Source of the DNA: Buttiauxella sp. B2
GTDB lineage: Bacteria > Pseudomonadota > Gammaproteobacteria > Enterobacterales > Enterobacteriaceae
DNA length: 64,000 bases
Direction of reading: 5' to 3'
Assembly: GCF_006376615.1 (NCBI RefSeq)
Contig: NZ_VEXQ01000007.1
Span: forward strand, 62,001 to 126,000
The notes beneath the pieces were generated by a model, which saw nothing but the letters and a program-made list of their open reading frames with translations, was not told where the DNA came from and ran no database searches. Numbering within the stretch: position 1 is the stretch's first letter; the number at the start of each line of letters is the position of its first letter. This document shows positions 1 to 8,933 of this stretch, piece after piece. The position numbers and the translations under genes are program-made.

Positions 1-1238
1 CGGCAAAAGCAGCGGCGGCCGTTGCGGCACTATGCGAAAAACACAATGTTGAGCTGGTCGCTATCGGCAACGGGACTGCATCGCGTGAAACCGAGCGCTT
101 CTTCCTCGATGTACAGCAGCAGTTCCCGAAAGTCACCGCGCAAAAAGTGATAGTCAGTGAAGCGGGCGCTTCTGTGTATTCTGCATCCGAGCTGGCAGCA
201 CTGGAATTCCCTGACTTAGACGTATCGATTCGTGGCGCAGTTTCGATTGCCCGCCGCCTGCAAGATCCGCTTGCCGAGTTGGTTAAAATCGATCCGAAAT
301 CCATTGGTGTCGGCCAATATCAGCACGATGTGAGCCAGTCACAATTGGCGAAAAAACTGGATGCAGTAGTAGAAGACTGCGTAAACGCCGTTGGCGTCGA
401 TCTCAACACCGCTTCAGTGCCGCTGTTGACTCGCGTGGCAGGTTTAACACGCATGATGGCGCAAAATATCGTCAACTGGCGTGATGAAAATGGTCGTTTC
501 CAGAACCGCCAGCAGTTGCTGAAAGTCAGGCGTTTGGGGCCGAAAGCCTTTGAGCAGTGTGCGGGCTTCTTGCGTATTAACCACGGCGACAACCCGCTGG
601 ATGCCTCCACCGTTCACCCGGAAGCATATCCCGTTGTTGAGCGCATCCTGGCCGCAACCGAACAAGCGCTACAGGATTTGATGGGCAACGGTGAAGCATT
701 GCGTGGCCTTAGCGCACGCGAATTTACTGACGAACGCTTCGGTGTACCGACTGTTACCGACATCATTAAAGAGCTTGAGAAACCAGGCCGCGACCCTCGT
801 CCGGAATTCAAAACAGCGAAGTTTGCTGACGGCGTTGAAACCATGAACGACCTGCAACCAGGTATGGTTCTGGAAGGTGCTGTTACCAACGTGACCAACT
901 TCGGCGCGTTTGTGGACATCGGCGTCCACCAGGATGGTTTAGTCCACATCTCCTCACTGTCCGACAAATTCATCGACGATCCCCATAAAGTGGTGAAAGC
1001 GGGGGATATCGTCAAAGTGAAAGTGATGGAAGTGGATCTGTCTCGCAAACGTATCGCATTAACCATGCGTCTTGATGAGCAACCAGGGGAATCCAACCGC
1101 CGTAGCAGTGCGCCACGTGAACAAAGTGAACGTCGCCCGGCACAAGCGCAAAAACCTCGCGGGCGTGATAACGCTAGCAGCGCAGGCAACAGCGCGATGA
1201 GTGATGCATTGGCGGCAGCACTCGGTAAGAAGCATTAG
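1..1238 (+). CDS. yhgF: Tex-family S1 RNA-binding protein YhgF (3' part)
   Basis: C-terminal part of the Tex/YhgF transcription accessory protein; the reading frame is open from base 3 and the N-terminal half lies outside the window. Visible in order: the end of the YqgF/RNase H-like domain ([15 protein letters not shown]), a helix-hairpin-helix region ([20 protein letters not shown]), and a C-terminal S1 domain ([22 protein letters not shown], then [11 protein letters not shown] and KRIALTMRL), followed by a basic, low-complexity tail. S1 and HhH domains bind nucleic acid; Tex proteins are linked to transcription and RNA metabolism, but the exact E. coli role is unsettled. It precedes feoABC as in E. 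coli. Confidence 0.93.
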   Translation, partial: AKAAAAVAALCEKHNVELVAIGNGTASRETERFFLDVQQQFPKVTAQKVIVSEAGASVYSASELAALEFPDLDVSIRGAVSIARRLQDPLAELVKIDPKSIGVGQYQHDVSQSQLAKKLDAVVEDCVNAVGVDLNTASVPLLTRVAGLTRMMAQNIVNWRDENGRFQNRQQLLKVRRLGPKAFEQCAGFLRINHGDNPLDASTVHPEAYPVVERILAATEQALQDLMGNGEALRGLSAREFTDERFGVPTVTDIIKELEKPGRDPRPEFKTAKFADGVETMNDLQPGMVLEGAVTNVTNFGAFVDIGVHQDGLVHISSLSDKFIDDPHKVVKAGDIVKVKVMEVDLSRKRIALTMRLDEQPGESNRRSSAPREQSERRPAQAQKPRGRDNASSAGNSAMSDALAAALGKKH

Positions 1239-1250
1239 AGTTAGTCAAAT

Positions 1251-1274
1251 CCCCCTATCCTGAAGGAGAGGGGG
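1251..1274 (+). terminator. Hairpin after yhgF, CCCTCTCC-type palindrome
   Basis: An imperfect inverted repeat, CCCCCTATCC / GGAGAGGGGG around a TGAA loop, starts 12 bp after the yhgF stop. No long T-run follows, so it could be a processing or REP-like element rather than a strong terminator. It resembles the hairpins at 18207, 30862 and 50073. Confidence 0.5.
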
Positions 1275-1638
1275 CTCCAATATTCTCTCCATCCACAATG
1301 AGCACAATGTGTCTGTTTCATTCCCACCTGCAAATTAATAACATTTCATTATCATCCCAATCCATTTATCAGAAAATAGAATGAGTTTGCGATAGATCAA
1401 TTTTGATAAAAATATAAAAACGGCAGTAATACTTATCAAACATGTAACACATGAAATATCCAGACAACATTAACTGAGATAATATAATAAATTCATCATT
1501 GAAAAATAATAACAAACCATTGTTATTATTTGATTTATTATAAAAACCTCGTTGCATGCACCACAACCTCAATAAACAACACTCACCTGAAAAATAAGTG
1601 AGAACCCGTTGTTCATCACAAAAATAGTTATTGAAGAC
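1275..1638. other. AT-rich intergenic region upstream of feoABC
   Basis: Strongly AT-rich DNA with no convincing gene. It should carry the feo promoter. The only motif I can point to is TTGCGATAGATCAA (1387-1400), an imperfect match to the Fnr site TTGAT-N4-ATCAA; E. coli feo is activated by Fnr. A 106-codon minus-strand ORF here is Phe/Tyr/Cys/Asn-rich and looks like an artefact of composition. Confidence 0.4.
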
Positions 1639-1660
1639 AGAAACCATTCTCATTATCATT
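1639..1660 (+). promoter_or_regulatory. Candidate Fur box upstream of feoA
   Basis: On the minus strand the sequence reads GATAATGAGAAT preceded by AAT, that is, two good Fur hexamers; the third hexamer is poor (about 13 of 19 against GATAATGATAATCATTATC). It lies about 90 bp upstream of the feoA start. Iron repression of feo by Fur is established in E. coli; this exact site is inferred. Confidence 0.5.
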
Positions 1661-1750
1661 GATTTGTTCGTTATTTCTACTCCATCCAAAGAACATTCTT
1701 GTTAGCGTTTCTCATTAACGTAATAAAGAGCCCAGCTCTAAGTAGGTCCT

Positions 1751-1975
1751 ATGCGATTATTGCCAGGTAGTACGTGGAAAATTACCGGTTTTGCCAGTGA
1801 AATTAGCCCGTCTTATCGCCAGAAATTATTATCACTCGGTATGCTGCCCGGCTCTTCGTTCAATGTTGTACGTGTAGCACCGCTGGGCGACCCGATTCAT
1901 ATCGAAACACGTCGCGTCAGTTTGGTATTACGTAAAAAAGATCTCGAACTACTACACGTTGAAGCCATTGCCTGA
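1751..1975 (+). CDS. feoA: Ferrous iron transport accessory protein FeoA
   Basis: Small cytoplasmic SH3-like protein of 74 residues (E. coli 75) needed for FeoB-dependent Fe(II) uptake. The core [20 protein letters not shown] and the stretch [20 protein letters not shown] match FeoA almost residue for residue. Start chosen for the family length and an AGG about 6 bp upstream. First gene of feoABC, 54 bp before feoB. Confidence 0.97.
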   Translation: MRLLPGSTWKITGFASEISPSYRQKLLSLGMLPGSSFNVVRVAPLGDPIHIETRRVSLVLRKKDLELLHVEAIA

Positions 1976-1985
1976 TTGGCGGGGT

Positions 1986-1999
1986 GAGCGCTAGCGCTC
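1986..1999. repeat. Perfect palindrome between feoA and feoB
   Basis: GAGCGCTAGCGCTC is a perfect 14-bp palindrome 10 bp after the feoA stop, followed by a T-rich stretch and only a weak ribosome-binding site for feoB. It may form a small hairpin that tunes the feoA:feoB ratio (inference). Confidence 0.4.
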
Positions 2000-2029
2000 G
2001 TTGTTATTTTCTTTAAGTTCACGAATAAA

Positions 2030-4345
2030 ATGAAAAAATTAACCATCGGCTTAATCGGTAACCCTAACTCCGGGAAAACAACGTTATTTAACCAGCTCAC
2101 CGGCTCACGCCAGCGGGTTGGTAACTGGGCGGGCGTTACTGTAGAACGTAAAGAAGGTCAGTTTTCAACGCTTGCACATCAGGTCACACTTGTCGATCTG
2201 CCCGGCACCTACTCGCTGACCACCATTTCATCGCAGACCTCTTTGGATGAACAAATCGCCTGCCACTACATCTTGAGCGGCGATGCTGACCTGCTGATTA
2301 ACGTTGTTGATGCGTCCAACCTTGAGCGTAATCTCTATTTGACGCTGCAACTTCTCGAACTGGGTATTCCATGTGTGGTCGCGCTTAACATGCTCGACAT
2401 CGCCGAGAAGCAGGATATTCGTATTGATATCGATGCGCTTGCCGCTCGCCTTGGTTGCCCGGTTGTTCCACTGGTATCAACGCGTGGCCGTGGTATGGAA
2501 GGCTTGAAACTGGCCATCGACCGCCGCCAGCCAAATACACATACCGATTTAGTACTTTATCCGCCGAAATTGCTTGAAAGCGCAGAAACACTGGCTGCTG
2601 AGATGCCTGCAGATATGCCCGCGCAGCGGCGCCAATGGCTGGCTCTGCAAATGCTCGAAGGTGATATTTACAGCCGTGATTTTGCCGGTCACGCAGCGGA
2701 TAATCTGGATGCCATTCGCGCCCATTTGGTGGAAAAAAATGAAGACCCAGCGCTGCTCATTGCCGATGCGCGTTATCAAACCATTGCCGCCATCTGCGAT
2801 TCCATCAGTAACAGTCTGACTGCTGAACCACACCGTTTAACGGCGATGATGGACAAAATCATCCTTAACCGTTTCCTTGGATTACCTATTTTTTTGCTGG
2901 TGATGTACCTGATGTTCTTGCTGGCAATCAACATCGGTGGCGCATTACAGCCTATTTTTGACGGCGGATCTGCCGCTATCTTTATCCATGGTATTCAGTG
3001 GATTGGTGCCACATTGCACTTCCCAAGCTGGCTGACAATTTTCTTAGCCCAGGGGATTGGTGGTGGTATCAACACCGTGCTGCCATTGGTGCCACAAATT
3101 GGCATGATGTACCTGTTCCTGTCGTTCCTTGAAGACTCCGGCTACATGGCTCGTGCAGCATTTGTGATGGATCGCCTGATGCAATCCCTCGGCCTGCCAG
3201 GCAAATCCTTCGTTCCATTGATCGTCGGATTCGGCTGTAACGTGCCCTCGGTAATGGGCGCACGTACACTGGATGCCCCACGTGAACGCCTGATGACCAT
3301 CATGATGGCGCCATTTATGTCCTGCGGTGCACGTCTGGCGATTTTTGCGGTGTTTGCCGCAGCCTTCTTCGGTCAGCAAGGCGCTCTGGTCGTCTTCTCG
3401 CTCTACATTCTGGGCATTGTGATGGCGATTCTTACAGGCCTGATGCTCAAACACACCATCATGCGTGGTGAAGCAACGCCGTTTGTGATGGAACTGCCGG
3501 TGTATCACGTTCCGCATCTGAAAAGTCTGCTACTGCAAACCTGGCAACGTCTGAAAGGCTTTGTGCTGCGTGCCGGTAAAGTTATCGTCATCGTCAGTAT
3601 CTTCATTGGCGCACTGAACAGCTTCTCGTTTAGCGGCAAAGAAGTGGACAACATCAATGATTCCGCGCTGGCATCTGTCAGCCGTGTGCTCACCCCGCTA
3701 TTGAAACCAATTGGTGTGCATGAAGACAACTGGCAAGCGACTGTTGGCCTGTTCACCGGGGCAATGGCAAAAGAAGTCGTCGTGGGCACGCTCAACACGC
3801 TCTACACCGCTGAAGACATGCATGAAGAACCGTTTGATGCAGCGAACTTCAACTTGCTTGATGAGCTGGGTGGCGCGGCGAGTGAAACCTGGCAGAGCCT
3901 GAAAGACACTTTCAGCCTGAGCGTACTGGCGAACCCAATCGAAGCCAGCAAAGGCGACGGTGAAATGGCAAGCGGTGCGATGGGCGTAATGAGCAGCAAA
4001 TTTGGCAGTGCGGCTGCGGCCTACAGCTACCTGATTTTCGTTCTGCTCTACATCCCATGCATTTCTGTGATGGGTGCTGTGGCCCGTGAGTCCAGCCGTG
4101 GTTGGATGATGTTCTCAGTGCTTTGGGGGCTGAATATTGCTTACTCGCTTTCCACGCTTTACTACCAAACTGTGACGTTTAACGCGCATCCGCAATACAG
4201 CCTGGTTTGCATCCTCGCGGTAGTGTTGTTCAATGTGCTATTGATTGGTGGTTTGCGTCGGGCTCGTAGCCGTGTGAATGTCAGCCTGATGGCGGCACGC
4301 CAAACGGCAGCCTGTTGCAAAAGCAGTACTGGCGATTGTCACTAA
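2030..4345 (+). CDS. feoB: Ferrous iron transporter FeoB
   Basis: Inner-membrane Fe(II) permease, 771 residues (E. coli 773). The N-terminal G domain has G1 GNPNSGKTT (10-18), G3 DLPG (56-59) and G4 NMLD (120-123). From about residue 280 it becomes polytopic, with the paired Gate motifs of the family (VPLIVGFGCNVPSVMGAR; LLYIPCISVMGAVARE), each carrying a conserved Cys. The tail is Cys/His-containing (CCKSSTGDCH). GTP binding drives iron uptake under anoxic or acidic conditions. The stop is 9 bp before feoC, which has a strong GGAGAAGG site. Confidence 0.98.
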   Translation: MKKLTIGLIGNPNSGKTTLFNQLTGSRQRVGNWAGVTVERKEGQFSTLAHQVTLVDLPGTYSLTTISSQTSLDEQIACHYILSGDADLLINVVDASNLERNLYLTLQLLELGIPCVVALNMLDIAEKQDIRIDIDALAARLGCPVVPLVSTRGRGMEGLKLAIDRRQPNTHTDLVLYPPKLLESAETLAAEMPADMPAQRRQWLALQMLEGDIYSRDFAGHAADNLDAIRAHLVEKNEDPALLIADARYQTIAAICDSISNSLTAEPHRLTAMMDKIILNRFLGLPIFLLVMYLMFLLAINIGGALQPIFDGGSAAIFIHGIQWIGATLHFPSWLTIFLAQGIGGGINTVLPLVPQIGMMYLFLSFLEDSGYMARAAFVMDRLMQSLGLPGKSFVPLIVGFGCNVPSVMGARTLDAPRERLMTIMMAPFMSCGARLAIFAVFAAAFFGQQGALVVFSLYILGIVMAILTGLMLKHTIMRGEATPFVMELPVYHVPHLKSLLLQTWQRLKGFVLRAGKVIVIVSIFIGALNSFSFSGKEVDNINDSALASVSRVLTPLLKPIGVHEDNWQATVGLFTGAMAKEVVVGTLNTLYTAEDMHEEPFDAANFNLLDELGGAASETWQSLKDTFSLSVLANPIEASKGDGEMASGAMGVMSSKFGSAAAAYSYLIFVLLYIPCISVMGAVARESSRGWMMFSVLWGLNIAYSLSTLYYQTVTFNAHPQYSLVCILAVVLFNVLLIGGLRRARSRVNVSLMAARQTAACCKSSTGDCH

Positions 4346-4354
4346 GGAGAAGGT

Positions 4355-4594
4355 ATGGCGAGTTTAATTGAGATTCGTGATGCGCTGGCGCTGCAAGGGC
4401 GTTTGGATGCGACGCAAATTAGCCAACAGCTCGCCACGCCGTTGCCGATGGTGAATGCCATGCTCAGTCGCCTTGAAGCGATGGGCAAAGCGATTCGTAT
4501 CACCGAAGACCCAAGTGACTGCCTGACGGGAAGCTGTAAAACTTGTCCGGAAGGTAAAAAGTGTATTCGTGAAGTTTGGTCGCTACGGGCGTGA
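4355..4594 (+). CDS. feoC: FeoC, winged-helix regulator of Feo transport
   Basis: 79-residue winged-helix protein (E. coli 78). An N-terminal HTH ([20 protein letters not shown]) is followed by a Cys cluster, [15 protein letters not shown], that in the family binds a [4Fe-4S] cluster or metal. In Klebsiella and Salmonella FeoC binds FeoB and protects it from FtsH proteolysis; a role as transcription factor was also proposed. Last gene of the operon, directly before a strong terminator. The E. coli neighbour rpnA is absent here. Confidence 0.95.
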   Translation: MASLIEIRDALALQGRLDATQISQQLATPLPMVNAMLSRLEAMGKAIRITEDPSDCLTGSCKTCPEGKKCIREVWSLRA

Positions 4595-4595
4595 A

Positions 4596-4630
4596 AAAAA
4601 TTGAGGCGGGAGCTAATCCCGCCTTTTTTA
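4596..4630. terminator. Bidirectional terminator between feoC and bioH
   Basis: Stem AGGCGGG / CCCGCCT (4604-4624) with an A-run before it and a T-run after it. It can terminate feoABC on the plus strand and bioH on the minus strand. Confidence 0.9.
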
Positions 4631-4631
4631 T

Positions 4632-5402
4632 TTAAAGCTGCTTTTGAAATTCCTCAAGAACCTGGCAAACGTCATGCGGATGAGAAATAAACGGCGCATG
4701 GGCGGCTTTCGGGAAAATCACCGTTTTACTTTGTGGCAAGTGTACATCCAGCAAACCCGCTATTTTGCGCGGCACCAGCCCATCAAGATGACCATACAAG
4801 CGCAAGAAAGGCACAGTGAGATGTTTCAAAGGCTCGCGCAAATCTGCCGTTTTCAGGATTTCCAGACCACCGTTTAACACCTCAATGCGCGGCATTGGCT
4901 GCTCAAGTACTACTGATTTCAGGCGGCGAGCATCCTGCCGTGCAGTTTCTGTACCCAAGGTTTGTAGCGCCAGAAAACGTTCCACGGTGCGCTGAAAATC
5001 TTCACTTAGCTGATGCTGGAAACCCGCAAGAATTTCAGGCTTGATGCCCGGCCAGTCGCCGTGAGTGGTAAAACACGGTGAAGATGCGACCGTCACCAGC
5101 CCTTTCACTCGCTGTGGATACTTTAATGCAACCTGGCTTGCTACCAACCCACCTAAACTCCATCCAAGCCAAATAGCTCTGTCTGGTGCCTGCGCTAACA
5201 CTAATTCTGCCATTTCCTCGAGAGTCAGCGCACCAAAACCCTGGCTGCGGCCATAGCCTGGCAAATCGACAAGATGGAGACGAAAATGCGAGCTTAGTTC
5301 CTCGCAAATGCAATGCCACACTTCCGCGTTCAGTCCCCATCCGTGCAGCAGCACAAGATCGTCTTTTCCTTCACCTTTTGTCTGCCACCAAAGCTTGCTC
5401 AT
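4632..5402 (-). CDS. bioH: Pimeloyl-[acyl-carrier protein] methyl ester esterase BioH
   Basis: Cytoplasmic alpha/beta-hydrolase of 256 residues, the same as E. coli. It removes the methyl group from pimeloyl-ACP methyl ester, ending the pimelate phase of biotin synthesis. The catalytic triad is intact: Ser82 in GWSLGG, Asp207 in GHLDGL, His235 in AAHAPF. The oxyanion-hole motif HGWG is at 20-23. Divergent from gntX with only 38 bp between the starts, as in E. coli. Confidence 0.97.
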   Translation of the reverse strand: MSKLWWQTKGEGKDDLVLLHGWGLNAEVWHCICEELSSHFRLHLVDLPGYGRSQGFGALTLEEMAELVLAQAPDRAIWLGWSLGGLVASQVALKYPQRVKGLVTVASSPCFTTHGDWPGIKPEILAGFQHQLSEDFQRTVERFLALQTLGTETARQDARRLKSVVLEQPMPRIEVLNGGLEILKTADLREPLKHLTVPFLRLYGHLDGLVPRKIAGLLDVHLPQSKTVIFPKAAHAPFISHPHDVCQVLEEFQKQL

Positions 5403-5440
5403 CAGTTACTGTTCTCATTTTTCTCTGCAAGGAAGCGAAT

Positions 5441-6124
5441 ATGCTAACAATCCCAGGGCTATGTTGGCTATGCCAGATGCCACTCGCTTGTGCAAAATGG
5501 GGATTTTGTTCTTGCTGTGCCAAAGCATTACCTACGCCACCGCCCTGCTGCCCGCGCTGTGGATTGCCCTGTGCCTGGACACAGTCACCTTGCGGTCGCT
5601 GTCTGCAAAAACCGCCAGCATGGGATGCACTCGTCTTTGTTACCGATTACTGTCCACCGCTAAACCTGCTTATTCATCGCTTCAAATTTAACGCCACCGT
5701 CGCACTGGCACAGGCTCTGGCGCGATTAATGCTGATAAGCGTACTGGATGCCAGACGGCATTCTCAGAGGCAGAAACCAGATTGCATTGTTAGTGTTCCG
5801 CTGCATTCACGCCGCGCCTGGCGTCGAGGCTTTAACCAAAGCGCACTGCTGGCAAGCCACCTTTCCCACTGGCTGCAATGTGAATATTTACCGCAAGGAA
5901 TCAGACGGATACGCGCTACTCATACGCAGCATCAACTCAACGCCCGGATGCGTCGCAACAATCTTAAAGGTGCTTTCAGGGTTGATTTTCCCGTGGCTGG
6001 CCGCCATATAATTATTGTGGATGATGTCGTCACGACGGGCAGTACGGTGGCGGAGATTGCGCGGTTGCTGAAAAAGCAGGGCGCGGCGACTATCCAGGTA
6101 TGGTGCCTTTGTCGAACCTTGTAG
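5441..6124 (+). CDS. gntX: ComF-like phosphoribosyltransferase-domain protein GntX
   Basis: 227 residues, the same as E. coli GntX (YhgH). The ORF is open much further upstream, but the family start is MLTIPGLCWL at 5441, preceded by AAGGAAG. The N-terminus is Cys-rich (CWLC, CSCC, CPRCG), a likely zinc-binding region; the C-terminus carries the PRTase PRPP loop VIVDDVVTTGSTVAEIA. It resembles competence protein ComFC. E. coli mutants showed a gluconate-related effect, hence the name, and periplasmic DNA-use genes were also tied to this family; the biochemical activity is unknown. Confidence 0.93.
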   Translation: MLTIPGLCWLCQMPLACAKWGFCSCCAKALPTPPPCCPRCGLPCAWTQSPCGRCLQKPPAWDALVFVTDYCPPLNLLIHRFKFNATVALAQALARLMLISVLDARRHSQRQKPDCIVSVPLHSRRAWRRGFNQSALLASHLSHWLQCEYLPQGIRRIRATHTQHQLNARMRRNNLKGAFRVDFPVAGRHIIIVDDVVTTGSTVAEIARLLKKQGAATIQVWCLCRTL

Positions 6125-6182
6125 ACCCTCGATGATGGGCGTATTATAACCGACTAAAATAGTCAACTATTGAGCAATCGTT

Positions 6183-6758
6183 ATGATCCGTATTTCCGAT
6201 ACAGCACAATCTCACTTTGCCAAACTGCTGGCAGGTCAGGAAGAAGGGACGCAAATTCGCGTATTCGTCATTAATCCTGGTACTCCAAATGCGGAGTGCG
6301 GGGTTTCTTACTGTCCGCCGGATGCGGTAGAAGCATCAGATACTGCCCTCAAATTCGAGCAGCTGACCGCGTACGTTGATGAATTGAGTGCACCTTATCT
6401 TGAAGATGCTGAAATTGATTTCGTCACAGACCAACTCGGTTCACAACTGACGCTGAAAGCGCCAAACGCAAAAATGCGTAAGGTGTCTGACGATGCGCCA
6501 CTGATGGAACGTGTTGAATATATGCTGCAAGCAACAGTTAACCCACAGCTGGCAGGGCACGGCGGCCGCGTTACACTGATGGAAATCACCGATGAAGGTT
6601 TCGCCATTCTGCAATTCGGCGGCGGCTGCAACGGCTGTTCAATGGTCGATGTGACCCTGAAAGAAGGCATCGAGAAGCAACTGTTGGCAGAGTTCCCGGA
6701 ACTGAAAGGCGTTCGTGATTTGACCGAGCACCAGCGTGGCGAGCACTCTTACTACTGA
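6183..6758 (+). CDS. nfuA: Fe-S biogenesis protein NfuA
   Basis: 191-residue cytoplasmic Fe-S carrier. The N-terminal domain (1-95) is a degenerate A-type scaffold; the C-terminal Nfu domain holds Cys149 and Cys152 in [13 protein letters not shown], which bind a [4Fe-4S] cluster at a dimer interface. It delivers clusters to targets such as aconitase and lipoyl synthase, especially under oxidative stress or iron limitation. In E. coli gntT follows; here it is replaced by REP elements. Confidence 0.98.
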   Translation: MIRISDTAQSHFAKLLAGQEEGTQIRVFVINPGTPNAECGVSYCPPDAVEASDTALKFEQLTAYVDELSAPYLEDAEIDFVTDQLGSQLTLKAPNAKMRKVSDDAPLMERVEYMLQATVNPQLAGHGGRVTLMEITDEGFAILQFGGGCNGCSMVDVTLKEGIEKQLLAEFPELKGVRDLTEHQRGEHSYY

Positions 6759-6762
6759 TTAA

Positions 6763-6840
6763 AAGGTGGATGTCGCAAGCGACATCCACCCTACAACCTC
6801 TTTCGTAGGTCGGATTAGCGCAAGCGACATCCGACATTAC
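6763..6840. repeat. REP pair (BIME-like) between nfuA and malQ
   Basis: Two palindromic units: GGTGGATGTCGCAAGCGACA... closing as CATCCACC (6765-6790), then GTAGGTCGGATTAGCGCAAG... closing as CATCCGAC (6806-6836), joined by a short linker containing CCCTACAAC. The pair recurs almost exactly at 42794-42870. Sequence and intergenic position are typical of enterobacterial REP sequences. No RAYT transposase is in the window. Confidence 0.88.
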
Positions 6841-6842
6841 GC

Positions 6843-8924
6843 TTATCTCTTTTTACGTCGCTTATCCAAATCCTTGAGCAACTTATTCACTTCAGCGTCT
6901 GCGAACATCGTCTCAAGCGATGTCGATAACTTACGCCGCCAGTTTTTATACTGGTAACTAGTGCCTGGAATATTGACCGGCTCCGCCATACCTAACCAAT
7001 CTTCCGGTTGCAGGCCCAGCAGAGCACTGTTGCTATCGGCAATGTAACGCTGCATTGCGCGATTTAGCGTGGAGGTCATCGCCATCAGCGAGGCTTTGTG
7101 CCCTGCTCGTTTTGGCAAACAACCATACTCATGCAAACCATTCAGCAAACCCTGTTTAGCGCGTTCGCGATCCTGATACAGCTCAGTCAGCATTTCTTCA
7201 TCAGGATATAAGCCAAGCGTTTTACCCAACGTCAAATCACCGCTTTCCCAGTAACCACGCAGCGTTGGTAAATCGTGAGTGGTTGCCACCGCCATCGACT
7301 GTTTCGGCCACGATTTAGGGGCACGAAATTGTTTCTCGTTATCGTGCTCGAAATAGAGCACTTTGTACGAGTAAACTCCGCTGTCGCGCAGCTTGCCGAC
7401 AATCTCTACCGGAACTGTCCCCAGATCTTCGCCGATCACCATACAATTGTGACGCTTACTTTCCAACGCAAGGATCGACAGTAGATCGTCAACCGGGTAA
7501 TGCACATAGGCACCTTTGTCTGCCGTTTCACCGTAAGGTATCCACCACAAACGCAGCATCGACATAACATGGTCAATACGCAATGCACCGCAGCTTGTCA
7601 TGTTGGAACGCAACAGTTCGATAAACGGTTGATAGGCACGCGCAGTAATTACATGCGGATCCATCGGTGGTAAACCCCAGTTCTGGCCAAGAGGGCCAAG
7701 AATATCAGGTGGGGCACCGACAGATGCTTTTAGGCAGTACAGTTCGCGGTCACACCAGGTTTCTGAGCCACCTTCTGCCACGCCAACGGCTAAGTCGCGA
7801 TACAAGCCAATCGGCATCTTAAAGCTTTGGCTAGTTTGCCAGCACATCTCAAACTGAACGTACGCCAAATATTGCAGCCACAGGTAGAAATTCACTTCGT
7901 CACTGTGCTCTGTGCAGAAAGCTTTCACCTCTGGGTTATGTGCATCACGGAAACCTTCCGGCCAAACTGGCCAGCCCCAACGCATTTCATCTTCTTTCAC
8001 TTGATAAGCATGCAGCGCGTCGAACGCTGCCTGGTAATAGAGGCTATCGCCGCCTTCCTGCACAAACTTTTGGAACGCAACAACTTGCTCATCGCGCGCA
8101 CCACGCAGAGAAAACTGCTTCCACGCCATGCGAAGTGCGGTAATTTTCAGAACAGTCACGGTGGAATAATCTACCCACTGCGCATCCCGTGCTGCTTTCA
8201 GGGTCGCCTGCGTAGTGGGCATATTCCACCACGTCTGCGCTTCGTCACTGAGTAAGAAATCATCTACCGCATTCACGTCGATATAAATCACGTTCAACCA
8301 ACGGCGAGATGACGGGCTATATGGGCTGGCACTTTCAGGATTTGCAGGGTAGAGCGCGTGAATCGGATTCAGGCCGATAAACGCACCGCCCCGCTTTGCC
8401 ACATCCACCAGCATGCGCTGCAGGTCACCGAAATCACCAATTCCCCAATTATGGGCGGAACGTAATGTGTAGAGCTGAACGCACGCACCCCACAGTTTTT
8501 CATCCTGTAACAGAGCGGCGGATTCATAACAACGCTTCGGTGCCACAATCACGCGGCATTGCCAGTGATGTTCATCCTGGCTGACCGTAAGGTCGTGATA
8601 ACCTTCCGGAAGTGCCGCAGGCAGCGCTAGCTTTTTACCCGCCAGAGCATGCCCTTTGTGCTGCTTACCGTCCTCGGTGGTCAACTGCCAGCTGTAATCA
8701 CCGTTTCCTTCCAGTACCGTCGCCATGCGAGTACCGGAAGTAAACACCAGGACATTTGCCACCGGAGTTACCGCCACTTTTTTCAAGGTGGTGGTAAGGT
8801 TCATTGCCTCCAGCAAACGCTGCTTGGTATCTGCAGGAATAGCCTGCGGTTTGCCGTGGGCGTTAATGTAGTTTGGGCTAATTCCCGCCGCCAGGGCGGC
8901 GTTATCAAGACGTTTGCTGTCCAT
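6843..8924 (-). CDS. malQ: 4-alpha-glucanotransferase (amylomaltase) MalQ
   Basis: GH77 enzyme of 693 residues (E. coli 694) in the cytoplasm. It transfers glucan chains between maltodextrins, releasing glucose and longer dextrins for MalP. Catalytic motifs in order: LRIDHVMSMLRLW (nucleophile Asp), MVIGEDLGTVP (acid/base Glu), VATTHDLPTLRGYW (third Asp), all around residues 445-550. The gene starts 9 bp after the malP stop, so malPQ is one operon. Its stop abuts the REP pair. Confidence 0.98.
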   Translation of the reverse strand: MDSKRLDNAALAAGISPNYINAHGKPQAIPADTKQRLLEAMNLTTTLKKVAVTPVANVLVFTSGTRMATVLEGNGDYSWQLTTEDGKQHKGHALAGKKLALPAALPEGYHDLTVSQDEHHWQCRVIVAPKRCYESAALLQDEKLWGACVQLYTLRSAHNWGIGDFGDLQRMLVDVAKRGGAFIGLNPIHALYPANPESASPYSPSSRRWLNVIYIDVNAVDDFLLSDEAQTWWNMPTTQATLKAARDAQWVDYSTVTVLKITALRMAWKQFSLRGARDEQVVAFQKFVQEGGDSLYYQAAFDALHAYQVKEDEMRWGWPVWPEGFRDAHNPEVKAFCTEHSDEVNFYLWLQYLAYVQFEMCWQTSQSFKMPIGLYRDLAVGVAEGGSETWCDRELYCLKASVGAPPDILGPLGQNWGLPPMDPHVITARAYQPFIELLRSNMTSCGALRIDHVMSMLRLWWIPYGETADKGAYVHYPVDDLLSILALESKRHNCMVIGEDLGTVPVEIVGKLRDSGVYSYKVLYFEHDNEKQFRAPKSWPKQSMAVATTHDLPTLRGYWESGDLTLGKTLGLYPDEEMLTELYQDRERAKQGLLNGLHEYGCLPKRAGHKASLMAMTSTLNRAMQRYIADSNSALLGLQPEDWLGMAEPVNIPGTSYQYKNWRRKLSTSLETMFADAEVNKLLKDLDKRRKKR

Positions 8925-8933
8925 CGCGTTCCC

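Noticed and set aside
1369-1689. 106-codon minus-strand ORF upstream of feoA
   Set aside because: Composition (Phe, Tyr, Cys, Asn) follows from AT-rich DNA. It spans the candidate Fur box and feo promoter and has no family resemblance.
5186-5440. 85-codon N-terminal extension of gntX
   Set aside because: It runs antisense through bioH; the family start at 5441 has a proper ribosome site and gives the E. coli length.
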